The notes: generated from the letters alone by a model not told the origin. Shown: positions 1 through 6,601, numbered from the stretch's first letter. The stretch is DNA of 7,652 bases from Anaerolineales bacterium UBA6131 (GCA_002435875.1 DIVN01000138.1:1-7652), one strand, 5' to 3'. Made by a program: numbers and translations.

Positions 1-1552
1 CGAAGACTTCGCCGGTAGTTCCGTCGATGGACATGTACTCGCCTTCTTTGAGTACGGCATTGTTCACATGGAGCTGCTTCTTCTTCAGGTCAATCGCGAG
101 CGCCTCACAACCAGAGACGCAGGGCTTGTTGAGACCACGAGCCACCACGGCGGCATGCGAAGTGGCACCGCCCCTGGCCGTGAGGATACCTCGCGCACCA
201 AGCATACCATGCACGTCCTCGGGGCTGGTTTCCGGCCGCACAAGAATTACGGGCTGTCCAGCCTTGGCGGCGGCTTCAGCGCGATCGGCATCGAAGATAG
301 CGATCCCAGAGGCCGCACCAGGACTGGCATTCAAACCCTTCGCCAGGTACTGCCCAGCCTTGCGCGCCTTCTCCTTGGCAGCCTGCTCAAACACCGGATG
401 CAGGAGTTGGTCAACCTCTTCTGGGGTAACCCGCAGGACTGCATCCTTCTCACTGAGCACGCCTTCGTGTACCATGTCTACGGCGATCTTCACGGCTGCA
501 GCAGCAGTGCGTTTCCCGCTGCGGGTCTGTAGCATCCACAGCTTACCCCGCTCTACAGTGAACTCCATGTCCTGGACATCCCGATAGTGCTTTTCCAGCA
601 TCTCAAAGATCTTCACCAGCTGGTCAAAGACCTCAGGCATCTCACTCTTGAGCTCAGCAAGCTGGCGGGGAGTGCGCACCCCAGCGACTACATCTTCGCC
701 TTGCGCGTTGAGCAAGTATTCGCCGTACAGTTCTTTGGCACCCGTCGAAGGACTGCGGGTAAAGGCGACGCCCGTAGCAGAGCTATCGCCCATGTTGCCA
801 AAGACCATCGTTTGCACGTTGACTGCTGTGCCAAGGTCGTGGGGAATCTTGTTATAGTTGCGATAGTCCACAGCACGCTTGCCAAACCACGAGGAGAACA
901 CTGCCTCGGTTGCCTGGCGCATCTGCTCAAGAGGATTGGTTGGGAACTCTTCACCAAGCTCTTCCTTGTAGAGCGCCTTGTAGTCCCGTACGATCTCCTT
1001 GAGCATGGCCGTGGTCAGGTCAGTATCCTTTTTCCCGGATGTTTTGGCCTTGTACGAGTCCAGAATGTGTTCGAACTTTTCGCTTTCAATGCCCTTGACA
1101 ATACGACCGAACATCTGGATCAGGCGGCGATACGCGTCGTAGGCAAACCGCTCGTTTCCAGTCAGTTCGGCCAAGCCTTGCAGAGTCTGCTCATTCAGGC
1201 CGACGTTGAGCACGGTATCCATCATGCCAGGCATGCTCATGCGAGCCCCTGAGCGCACTGATACAAGCAGAGGGTTCTTGGGATCTCCAAATACCTTGCC
1301 TGTTTTCTGCTCCACCTTCTTCAGTGCCGCGAGCATCTGGTCCCACATTCCTTCAGGGAACTGGCGTCCAAGGCGGAAGTACTCGTTGCAAGCCTCGGTA
1401 GTCACAGTAAAGCCGGGGGGAACGGGCAACCCAGCCTGGGTCATCTCCGCCACACCTGCGCCCTTGCCACCCAGCAAGTTGCGCATGTCTTTGTTGCCTT
1501 CAGTAAAGAGATATACCCACTTGTTCATTTCTGCTTTGGAATCCTGTGCCAT
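1..1552 (-). CDS. ppdK: Pyruvate phosphate dikinase, N-terminal and central part (3' end beyond the window)
   Basis: This enzyme interconverts pyruvate, ATP and phosphate with phosphoenolpyruvate, AMP and pyrophosphate in the cytoplasm. About 517 codons are present; the family is usually about 870-900 residues, so the C-terminal PEP/pyruvate-binding barrel is missing at the left edge. Visible landmarks are the N-terminal nucleotide-binding stretch with LLGGKGAG (26-33), the family signature SVRSGAR followed by SMPGMMDT (98-113), the end of the ATP-grasp region with LQTRSGKRT (341-349), and the phosphohistidine loop GGATSHAAVVARG with the catalytic histidine at residue 466 (codon 155-157). Thr464, two residues before it, matches the position used for regulatory phosphorylation in plant and some bacterial enzymes. 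The start at 1550-1552 is preceded by AAGGAG (1563-1568) at 10 bases spacing; Met9 is an alternative start without such a site. It lies 86 bases downstream of glyQS on the same strand. I saw no frameshift. Confidence 0.97.
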   Translation of the reverse strand, partial: MAQDSKAEMNKWVYLFTEGNKDMRNLLGGKGAGVAEMTQAGLPVPPGFTVTTEACNEYFRLGRQFPEGMWDQMLAALKKVEQKTGKVFGDPKNPLLVSVRSGARMSMPGMMDTVLNVGLNEQTLQGLAELTGNERFAYDAYRRLIQMFGRIVKGIESEKFEHILDSYKAKTSGKKDTDLTTAMLKEIVRDYKALYKEELGEEFPTNPLEQMRQATEAVFSSWFGKRAVDYRNYNKIPHDLGTAVNVQTMVFGNMGDSSATGVAFTRSPSTGAKELYGEYLLNAQGEDVVAGVRTPRQLAELKSEMPEVFDQLVKIFEMLEKHYRDVQDMEFTVERGKLWMLQTRSGKRTAAAAVKIAVDMVHEGVLSEKDAVLRVTPEEVDQLLHPVFEQAAKEKARKAGQYLAKGLNASPGAASGIAIFDADRAEAAAKAGQPVILVRPETSPEDVHGMLGARGILTARGGATSHAAVVARGLNKPCVSGCEALAIDLKKKQLHVNNAVLKEGEYMSIDGTTGEVF

Positions 1553-1562
1553 CGTGTATTCA

Positions 1563-1568
1563 CTCCTT
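1563..1568 (-). promoter_or_regulatory. Shine-Dalgarno site of ppdK
   Basis: Read on the minus strand this is AAGGAG, ten bases before the ATG at 1552. It decides the start in favour of this ATG over the internal ATG at codon 9, which has no purine-rich site in front of it. Confidence 0.7.
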
Positions 1569-1584
1569 CTTTATCACTGAACAA

Positions 1585-1604
1585 TTGCCGCAGTCCTTGC
1601 GCAA
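1585..1604 (-). other. Weak stem-loop between glyQS and ppdK
   Basis: On the minus strand TTGCGCA pairs with TGCGGCAA, with one bulged G and a five-base AGGAC loop, in the 86-base gap after the glyQS stop. Only a mixed TTGTT follows, not a real U-tract, so this is at best an attenuator or RNA-stability element. Read-through into ppdK is more likely than termination. A short imperfect hairpin like this could also be chance. Confidence 0.2.
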
Positions 1605-1638
1605 CAGGTCGGATGTCAAGCGCACAATGCTCTATTAT

Positions 1639-4617
1639 CTAATAGCCGAGCACTTTGGTCAAGTCGACGATTCCCCCTGGCAACACAGCGATGCGCTGCA
1701 GCAGAGCAAGCCGGTTGGTGCGCACTGTCTCATCCTCAACCATCACAAATACATCACGGAAAAAGGCGTCGATAGGCGCAACCAAGGGGCCGAGCACCGT
1801 CATCAAGGCGTCGATATCAGAGACAGACGCACGCTGCTCTTCTGCAAGGGTAACAGCCTTGTACAACCCACGTTCTGCCTCGGTAGACAACTTGGATACG
1901 TCGAGAGGCAGGTGTTCGGCTTGGTCGCGAACTATACGCGAGGGGCGACTGTAGGCCGTGAGCAGAGTAGAGAACTCTGGCTGCGAGGCCCAGTTGCTCA
2001 ACTGCCGCAAGCTCTTCAGAGCAAGGTAGGGATCATCAGCGCTTGCCGCTAGAACCGCGTCGACCAGATCATAGCGAAACCCAAGATCCAGCGCCCACGC
2101 GCGCATGCGCTGAACCACAAAGTCCCATGCTGCAGTCAGTTGCTCATCGGACAATCGCACTGGCAAAAGCTCGCCTGCCGCGCGCAGCGCGCGACGCACC
2201 GACAGCGAGAGGTGCTTCTCGGCCAGTATCTGGACCAGCCCCAGAGCCGCGCGTCTCAGACCATAGGGGTCTGCTGAGCCACTGGGAGCGTGCCCAACTG
2301 CGAACAAGCCCGCGATGCTATCAAGGCGGTCGGCCAAGCCCACCAGGACACCGGGCATGGCAGTCGGCAAAGAGTCTCCGGCATTGCGGGGCAGATAGTG
2401 TTCCTCGATGGCCTGGGCGACCGCCTCGGGCTCGCCGGAGCGAAGAGCGTAATGGGCCCCCATATGGCCCTGCAAAGACGTAAGCTCTACTACCATCTGC
2501 GTGGCCAGGTCGGCTTTGCACAGCTGCGCGGCTCGAGCGGCGACCTCGCGATCCTGCTTAGGGGTGGTAGTCCAGTCTACCAGATCCCCCACCAATCGCT
2601 CCATGCGTGTGACCTTGTCCCGCACAGAACCTAGTTGTTCTTGAAAGGTCAGTGTGTTCAGACGAGGGAGGAAATCCTCCAGTTTCTTGCGCATATCCAT
2701 CTGGTAGAAGAAGGCCGCATCAGCGTAGCGAGCCCTCAGCACTTCCTCGTTACCATGCTGGATAAGGGCCAGGTCCTCATAGGGACCGTTCGCAACGGCA
2801 ACAAAGTACGGCAACATTTCGCCGTCTCGCATGACAGGGAAATAGCGCTGATGCTTCTTCATGGCCGCCACCAGAACCCGTTGCGGCAGCTCGAGATACT
2901 CGTCCGGGAATCGCCCCAGCAGAGGCACAGGCCACTCTACCAGGTTGCTGACCTCCCTCAACAGCTGCTCATCGTCGGGGATGTACCCACCGACGCTTTC
3001 TGCCAGTTGGGCTGCGCGCCCACTGATGTATGCCCGCCGTTCGTCAGGGTCGACCATTACCGAATGTTCTGACATAACTTCAAGGTAGCTTCCGGCAGCT
3101 TGCACTACGAGATCCTGAGAGCCCTGGGGGCGCGAGCCATGCGTGATGCGCCCACTCTTAACGCTGGCATACTCAAAGGGAATAACCTGATCGCCTAACA
3201 GAGCAACGATCCAGCGCACCGGGCGCGAGAATGCCACCCCGCTCTCGTTCCAGCGCATCACCTTGGGAAAGTGCAGGCTAGCGATCAGGGGGGGGATGGC
3301 GTCAGACAACACCGTGCAGGCGGCTCGCCCCGGCTCCGACTTGACTGCCACGACATAGGTCTTGCCTTCAAAGTCGCGCCGCTGCAGATCAGCTACCGCA
3401 AGCCCCTGCGCCTTGGCGAAGCCAATCGCCGCCTTGCTCGGTTGGCCGTGTTCGTCAAGAGCTCTCTCGGCCGGCGGTCCTTTGATCACGCGCTCGAGCG
3501 CCGCTTGTGCAGCCGCCAAGCCACGCACGTGGACAACCAGCCGGCGCGGCGTGCCAGAGACTCGCACCTCATCGAAAGACAGTCTCGCTTCGTTGAGAGC
3601 CTGCGGAACGCTCTCACGAAGCTGACCCAGGGCCGCATCCAGATCAGCAACCGGCAGCTCTTCGCAGCCAATCTCAATCAACAACTCTGCCGGCGTGCTG
3701 GAGGCTGGTTCTGAGCCATCTGGCACAGCGACCGCTGGCGTTGCAGAAGGCGTGCGGCACATCGGGTAGCCCATCTCCTCGCGCTGGGCCAGGTAGGCAG
3801 CAGCAACCTGCCGCGACAGATCACGCATACGCGAAAAGTATCGCGCACGCTCGGTCACACCGACTGCCCCACGAGCATCCAGGAGATTGAAGACGTGTGA
3901 GCACTTGAGCACATAATCATGGGCTGGGATCACAAGAGAACGCGACAGGGCGGCACGCGCTTCGTTCTCGAAAAGATCGTACATGTGCGCCAAACGTGCA
4001 ATATCGGCGACTTCAAAGTTGTACGTGCAGTGTTCCATCTCCTGACGCAAGAGCATATCTCCATAGGTAATGCCCTGCCCCCACCGGATATGCGCAAAGT
4101 CGCGCGCGCCTTGCAGCACCATCACGATGCGCTCGAGACCATAGGTGATCTCAACAGATACTGGGGCAAGATCAAATCCACCCGTCTGCTGAAAGTAGGT
4201 GAACTGAGTGATCTCTTGCCCATCCATCCAGATTTCCCAACCCAGCCCCCAGGCTCCCAGGCCGGGCGATTCCCAGTTGTCTTCCACCAAGCGGATATCA
4301 TGTTGGTGTCGGTCAATGCCCAGTGCCTGCAAGCTATCCAGATAGAGTTCAACAGGGTTCCCTGGGTCCGGCTTGAGGATCACCTGATACTGGTAATACT
4401 GGCCCCAACGGTTGGGGTTCTTACCATAGCGGCCATCCGCTGGGCGAACGCTGGGCTCTACATAGGCCACATTCCATGGCTCGGGCCCCAGTACACGTAA
4501 TGCTGTAGCGGGGTTCCACGTACCGGCACCGACCTGGACATTGTAAGGTTGCCATATCAGGCAGCCCTTTTCAGCCCAGTAGTGGTCCAGGCGCATTATC
4601 ACGTCTTGGAAGTCCAT
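1639..4617 (-). CDS. glyQS: Glycyl-tRNA synthetase, alpha and beta subunits fused in one chain
   Basis: This cytoplasmic enzyme charges tRNA-Gly with glycine using ATP. Most bacteria with this type make separate GlyQ (about 300 residues) and GlyS (about 690); here one 992-residue frame carries both. Residues 1-286 are the alpha catalytic region, with IWQPYNVQVGAGT (21-33), NPNRWGQYYQYQ (68-79), EDNWESPGLGAWGLGWE (112-128) and the class II motif 3 segment YGLERIVM (159-166). Residues about 287-309 are a Ala/Ser/Pro-rich linker. The beta part opens with ELLIEIGCEELPV (311-323) and continues to the HD-like region (GHMGAHYALRSGE) and a C-terminal anticodon-binding domain resembling DALR. The ATG at 4615-4617 follows CAGGAG at 5 bases spacing. 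It is the first gene of a leftward unit with ppdK, preceded by a sigma70-like promoter. The stop is TAG. Fusion of this kind is known in Chlamydiae, plastids and some other bacteria. Confidence 0.98.
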   Translation of the reverse strand: MDFQDVIMRLDHYWAEKGCLIWQPYNVQVGAGTWNPATALRVLGPEPWNVAYVEPSVRPADGRYGKNPNRWGQYYQYQVILKPDPGNPVELYLDSLQALGIDRHQHDIRLVEDNWESPGLGAWGLGWEIWMDGQEITQFTYFQQTGGFDLAPVSVEITYGLERIVMVLQGARDFAHIRWGQGITYGDMLLRQEMEHCTYNFEVADIARLAHMYDLFENEARAALSRSLVIPAHDYVLKCSHVFNLLDARGAVGVTERARYFSRMRDLSRQVAAAYLAQREEMGYPMCRTPSATPAVAVPDGSEPASSTPAELLIEIGCEELPVADLDAALGQLRESVPQALNEARLSFDEVRVSGTPRRLVVHVRGLAAAQAALERVIKGPPAERALDEHGQPSKAAIGFAKAQGLAVADLQRRDFEGKTYVVAVKSEPGRAACTVLSDAIPPLIASLHFPKVMRWNESGVAFSRPVRWIVALLGDQVIPFEYASVKSGRITHGSRPQGSQDLVVQAAGSYLEVMSEHSVMVDPDERRAYISGRAAQLAESVGGYIPDDEQLLREVSNLVEWPVPLLGRFPDEYLELPQRVLVAAMKKHQRYFPVMRDGEMLPYFVAVANGPYEDLALIQHGNEEVLRARYADAAFFYQMDMRKKLEDFLPRLNTLTFQEQLGSVRDKVTRMERLVGDLVDWTTTPKQDREVAARAAQLCKADLATQMVVELTSLQGHMGAHYALRSGEPEAVAQAIEEHYLPRNAGDSLPTAMPGVLVGLADRLDSIAGLFAVGHAPSGSADPYGLRRAALGLVQILAEKHLSLSVRRALRAAGELLPVRLSDEQLTAAWDFVVQRMRAWALDLGFRYDLVDAVLAASADDPYLALKSLRQLSNWASQPEFSTLLTAYSRPSRIVRDQAEHLPLDVSKLSTEAERGLYKAVTLAEEQRASVSDIDALMTVLGPLVAPIDAFFRDVFVMVEDETVRTNRLALLQRIAVLPGGIVDLTKVLGY

Positions 4618-4622
4618 GTGTG

Positions 4623-4628
4623 CTCCTG
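4623..4628 (-). promoter_or_regulatory. Shine-Dalgarno site of glyQS
   Basis: Minus-strand CAGGAG ends five bases before the ATG at 4617, supporting that start. Confidence 0.6.
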
Positions 4629-4639
4629 AGAAAAGTCTA

Positions 4640-4654
4640 ACTAAATAGTTTAGT
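4640..4654. repeat. Short inverted repeat over the glyQS -10 box
   Basis: ACTAAA and TTTAGT form a perfect six-base inverted repeat separated by three bases (TAG), covering the -10 hexamer and probable start point of the glyQS promoter. A repressor site is possible from its placement. The AT-rich nature of -10 regions makes chance symmetry a real alternative. Confidence 0.35.
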
Positions 4655-4675
4655 CGGTAGAAGATGGGCTGTCAA
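4647..4675 (-). promoter_or_regulatory. Sigma70-type promoter of glyQS
   Basis: On the minus strand a perfect -35 TTGACA (4675-4670) is followed by a 17-base spacer and TAAACT (4652-4647), which matches four of six positions of the -10 consensus, including the TA start and final T. Transcription would begin near 4640, giving a leader of only about 20-25 bases ahead of the glyQS ATG. That leaves no room for a T-box or other riboswitch. The -10 box sits inside a short inverted repeat (4640-4654), which could serve as an operator. Confidence 0.65.
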
Positions 4676-4676
4676 G

Positions 4677-4764
4677 CTGCAGTTGTTCTTGCCTCAGGAG
4701 ATCCTTACCAGGCAGGGCAGCCCTACTCGACAACTCATGGTACTTCTCCGGAACTGCAGTTGTC
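4677..4764. repeat. Repeated CTGCAGTTGT motif cluster upstream of glyQS
   Basis: CTGCAGTTGT occurs twice in direct orientation (4677-4686 and 4754-4763). The second copy lies in the perfect ten-base palindrome AACTGCAGTT (4752-4761) and also forms a seven-base inverted repeat, GACAACT/AGTTGTC, with 4729-4735. The first copy abuts the -35 box of the glyQS promoter. Three related ACAACT sites within 90 bases next to a promoter could be binding sites of a regulator, but nothing here identifies one. Confidence 0.35.
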
Positions 4765-4825
4765 TCAAAACGCGCACAGAGAGAAGCGCCACCCCAAACA
4801 GATGGGCCGTGCTGGGAGGCACGCG

Positions 4826-4848
4826 CCCTGCCGCGCGCGCGCACAGGG
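4826..4848. repeat. CG-alternating tract flanked by CCCTG/CAGGG arms
   Basis: Bases 4832-4845 alternate strictly pyrimidine-purine (five CG steps, then CA CA), a composition that favours Z-DNA. The tract is bracketed by a five-base inverted repeat. No T-tract follows on either side, so it is not a convincing intrinsic terminator. No gene ends here to need one. Confidence 0.4.
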
Positions 4849-5044
4849 TAACGAGCGGAAGAGGAGGTAGGGTATTCGCGCTGCTGACTGGCCGGGAAGC
4901 ACTAGCCTGGGTTGCCATAGATCAAGCCGTATCAGGTGTCCCGGCCGTCCCAAGCCGATCTGGTGGGGAGTCCGCCCATGCCGCATATCTCCATACATTG
5001 CAGGGCATGCGGCCTCAAGTCATGCTCCCAGCCACGAATGCGAG

Positions 5045-5050
5045 TACAAT
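5045..5050 (+). promoter_or_regulatory. Possible -10 box for the rightward operon
   Basis: TACAAT matches five of six positions of the sigma70 -10 consensus and sits 44 bases before the hydrolase ATG. No recognisable -35 hexamer lies 16-18 bases upstream and there is no extended TG, so the call rests on position and the hexamer alone. Confidence 0.3.
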
Positions 5051-5083
5051 GTGCGTAGCCCGCCCAACCAATCAGATTGTGAT

Positions 5084-5088
5084 GAGGT
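5084..5088 (+). promoter_or_regulatory. Shine-Dalgarno site of the alpha/beta hydrolase
   Basis: GAGGT ends six bases before the ATG at 5095 and supports that start. Confidence 0.6.
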
Positions 5089-5094
5089 AACAAT

Positions 5095-6066
5095 ATGCGT
5101 CGCGCTCTGCGTGTTGGCCTGTTGGTACTTGTACTGCTATCCACAGTACTGTGTATCGCACCGCTGCTTGTGCCCATACCGCCATTGGCAGACGTCTATG
5201 ACCCTGGAGAGCTGGCGGATGCTGACAGCCGATTCATCGATGTGGGCGGCATACAAGTCCATTACAAGATTGCGGGGCAGGGGCCGCCTGTGTTCCTGCT
5301 GCTACACGGCTTTGGAGCCAGCACCTTCTCCTGGCGCGAAGTCATGCAACCCCTTGCGGAGCAGGGTACAGCAATCGCATTTGACCGGCCAGCGTTCGGT
5401 CTCACTGAGCGGCCGACCCGAGATAGTTGGAAGGGAAGCAACCCATATACAGCCTCGTCTCAGGTGGACCTCACTCTGGCGCTTCTCGATGCACTGGGCA
5501 TTGAGAAAGCGATCCTGGTTGGAAACTCGGCTGGCGGCACAGTTTCCATGCGGACTGCTCTGCGAGCTCCGGATCGCGTGGCAGCACTCGTCCTAATTAG
5601 CCCAGCAGTATATGAAAGTGGTCCGCCGTCCTGGGTCAGGCCGCTGTATCAGCTTCCACAGACTCAGCGCCTGGGACCATTGGTGGTGCGCTATCTGGTA
5701 CCCAGGCTAGAGGGCGCGCTGCCTAGCGCATGGCACGATCCATCCAAAATCGATGCCGATATCCTGGCAGGCTACAAGCTGCCGCTGCAGGTAGCAGGCT
5801 GGGACCGAGCCTTTTGGGAATTCAACCTGGCCAGTACACCGCTGGACATGGAGCCCACTCTGCCACAGCTTACTACACCGACTCTTGTTGTCACAGGTGA
5901 CGATGATCGTTGGGTGCCGACCAGCCAGAGCATACGCCTGGCCAGCGAATTGCCCAACGCTGATCTTGTCGTTATCCCAAATTGTGGCCATGTCGCACAA
6001 GAAGAGTGTCCGCAGGAGTTCCTGGAGGCCGTGATATCCTTTCTCGGGAGACTCCAGTCGAAATAA
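5095..6066 (+). CDS. Membrane-anchored alpha/beta hydrolase
   Basis: This 323-residue protein has the alpha/beta hydrolase fold. Residues 2-3 are Arg-Arg, followed by a strongly hydrophobic segment (about 7-28) that should act as a signal anchor or signal peptide, so the catalytic domain probably works outside the membrane. The catalytic features are in family order: HGFG oxyanion loop (71-74), nucleophile elbow G-N-S-A-G with Ser145, the acid in GDDDRWVP with Asp271 the likely member, and NCGH with His299. A lid region of about residues 175-250 separates the elbow from the acid. The substrate cannot be read from sequence: esterase, lipase, haloalkane dehalogenase and haloperoxidase-like members share these motifs. 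It is the first gene of a rightward unit, ending in TAA 46 bases before the redoxin gene. The neighbourhood gives no specific substrate clue. Confidence 0.92.
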   Translation: MRRALRVGLLVLVLLSTVLCIAPLLVPIPPLADVYDPGELADADSRFIDVGGIQVHYKIAGQGPPVFLLLHGFGASTFSWREVMQPLAEQGTAIAFDRPAFGLTERPTRDSWKGSNPYTASSQVDLTLALLDALGIEKAILVGNSAGGTVSMRTALRAPDRVAALVLISPAVYESGPPSWVRPLYQLPQTQRLGPLVVRYLVPRLEGALPSAWHDPSKIDADILAGYKLPLQVAGWDRAFWEFNLASTPLDMEPTLPQLTTPTLVVTGDDDRWVPTSQSIRLASELPNADLVVIPNCGHVAQEECPQEFLEAVISFLGRLQSK

Positions 6067-6097
6067 ACCTGGCCGGTATGTGTGAACTACACCTGAC

Positions 6098-6104
6098 AAG
6101 GGGG
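6098..6104 (+). promoter_or_regulatory. Shine-Dalgarno site of the UGA-containing redoxin gene
   Basis: AAGGGGG lies eight bases before the ATG at 6113. It shows that translation is set up at the full-length start upstream of the in-frame TGA. The downstream Met51 (6263) has no comparable site in front of it. Confidence 0.6.
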
Positions 6105-6112
6105 ATAGCGGA

Positions 6113-6595
6113 ATGGAAACACGGTTGGTAACCGATATGGCGCCGGACTTTGAGCTGCAGGACGCACAAGGCAAGCCCGTGCGGCTGTCAGATTACCGTG
6201 GGGTCAAGCATGTTGTTCTGGTGTTCAATCGAGGCTTCGCCTGACCATTCTGCCGTCGCCACATGGCGCAGTTGCGCCAGGACTATACAGAGTTTGTGAA
6301 GCGTGGGGCTGAGGTGATCGCGGTTGGGCCGGAGGATCCTGCCGTTTTTGCCCGTTGGTGGCGAGGGCACGAAATGCCATTTGTGGGTCTGGCCGATCCA
6401 CGGCACATTGTGGCTGAGCAATACGGGCAGGAAATGAATCTGCTCAAACTGGGGCGTTTGCCGGCGCAGTTTGTGGTTGACCGTCAGGGCACCATCCGGT
6501 ATAGCCACCACAGCACCTCGATGGCCGACATACCTTCCAACGCTGAGATACTCGAAGTGATCGACCGGCTGAACCAGGAACACGTAGCCAGTTAG
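6113..6595 (+). CDS. Peroxiredoxin-like (AhpC/TSA-type) protein, probable selenoprotein with in-frame TGA at codon 44
   Basis: Reading the TGA at 6242-6244 as selenocysteine gives a 160-residue thioredoxin-fold protein ending in TAG. Before the TGA are the standard redoxin opening APDFELQDAQGKPVRLSDY (10-28) and the strand HVVLVFNRGFA (33-43). After it come PFCRRHMAQLRQDY (45-58), EVIAVGPED (67-75) and the cis-proline strand GRLPAQFVVD (114-123, Pro117). The TGA sits at the first redox position, so CPFC becomes U-P-F-C with resolving Cys47. Such proteins reduce peroxides or disulfides with a thiol partner, probably in the cytoplasm because no signal peptide is seen. Both halves stay in one frame with family-like sequence, arguing against decay. 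A hairpin 3' of the TGA fits a SECIS element. The gene is 46 bases after the hydrolase and 6 before the next gene. The alternatives are a recent nonsense mutation, a sequencing error, or a short product from Met51, which would lack the redox centre. Confidence 0.85.
6242..6244 (+). other. In-frame TGA codon, probable selenocysteine (Sec44)
   Basis: The TGA is in frame with the ATG at 6113 and replaces the first cysteine of a CxxC motif; one base change from TGC or TGT would give it. Trp is encoded by TGG throughout and no other in-frame TGA occurs in the four other genes, whose visible stops are TAA or TAG, so general reassignment of TGA is unlikely. Trp would also not fit this position. Confidence 0.75.
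6264..6279 (+). promoter_or_regulatory. SECIS-like hairpin downstream of the TGA
   Basis: TGGCGC pairs perfectly with GCGCCA around the loop AGTT (6270-6273), starting 19 bases after the TGA. The loop G (6271) has 26 bases between it and the TGA. Bacterial SECIS elements are coding hairpins just 3' of the UGA with a conserved G, often G-U, in the apical loop, bound by SelB. Weaker outer pairings are possible (6255-6257 with 6281-6283, and 6250-6252 with 6288-6290), extending the structure back toward the UGA with internal loops. I could not compute a folding energy. Confidence 0.55.
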
Positions 6596-6598
6596 GAG
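6594..6598 (+). promoter_or_regulatory. Shine-Dalgarno site overlapping the redoxin stop codon
   Basis: AGGAG overlaps the TAG of the redoxin gene and precedes the next gene's ATG (6602) by only three bases. It precedes the in-frame GTG at 6605 by six bases, so GTG could be the real start. The arrangement suggests translational coupling: efficiency of UGA decoding upstream might influence translation of the downstream gene. Confidence 0.5.
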
Positions 6599-6601
6599 AG
6601 T

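Larger units (their letters stand above)
4676..5094. other. Intergenic region between the divergent units, no gene seen
   Basis: No frame here has a recognisable domain, and the short open frames on both strands overlap one another and read as low-complexity Arg/Ala/Ser/Pro, typical of non-coding GC-rich DNA. I found no tRNA-like cloverleaf and no rRNA or CRISPR repeats. It contains the ACAACT/CTGCAG motif cluster (4677-4764), a CG-alternating tract inside a CCCTG/CAGGG inverted repeat (4826-4848), a seven-base inverted repeat GCCGCAT/ATGCGGC (4980-4986 and 5007-5013) and the possible signals for the alpha/beta hydrolase gene. Confidence 0.6.

Noticed and set aside
587..1252. 221-codon plus-strand open frame
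   Set aside because: It lies antisense within the well-supported ppdK gene and has no recognisable domain; it is a shadow of the GC-rich coding strand.
3919..4500. 193-codon plus-strand open frame
   Set aside because: It is antisense to the GlyQ catalytic region, where every conserved motif is on the minus strand.
4618..4640. T-box or glycine riboswitch ahead of glyQS
   Set aside because: The predicted transcript leader is only about 20-25 bases, too short for either.
4683..5090. 135-codon plus-strand open frame in the intergenic region
   Set aside because: Its translation has no recognisable motif, its start overlaps the glyQS promoter zone, and its composition is that of non-coding DNA.
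5095..5157. Lipoprotein signal in the hydrolase (Cys20 after a hydrophobic stretch)
   Set aside because: The residue before Cys20 is Leu, not Gly, Ala or Ser as a lipobox requires; a signal anchor fits better.
5707..6174. 155-codon minus-strand open frame spanning the hydrolase end and redoxin start
   Set aside because: It overlaps two well-supported plus-strand genes and shows no domain or ribosome binding site.
6242..6244. TGA read as Trp or Gly under an alternative genetic code
   Set aside because: No other in-frame TGA occurs in the neighbouring genes, which use TGG for Trp, and the position aligns with a catalytic Cys rather than Trp or Gly.
6263..6595. A separate 110-residue gene starting at the ATG at 6263
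   Set aside because: It would begin inside the redoxin fold after the redox motif, has no ribosome binding site, and leaves the family-like 43 codons upstream unexplained.
6113..6595. Simple pseudogene through nonsense mutation
   Set aside because: There are no other stops, frameshifts or damaged motifs, and the stop falls exactly on the redox cysteine with a hairpin after it. It remains possible but is less likely.
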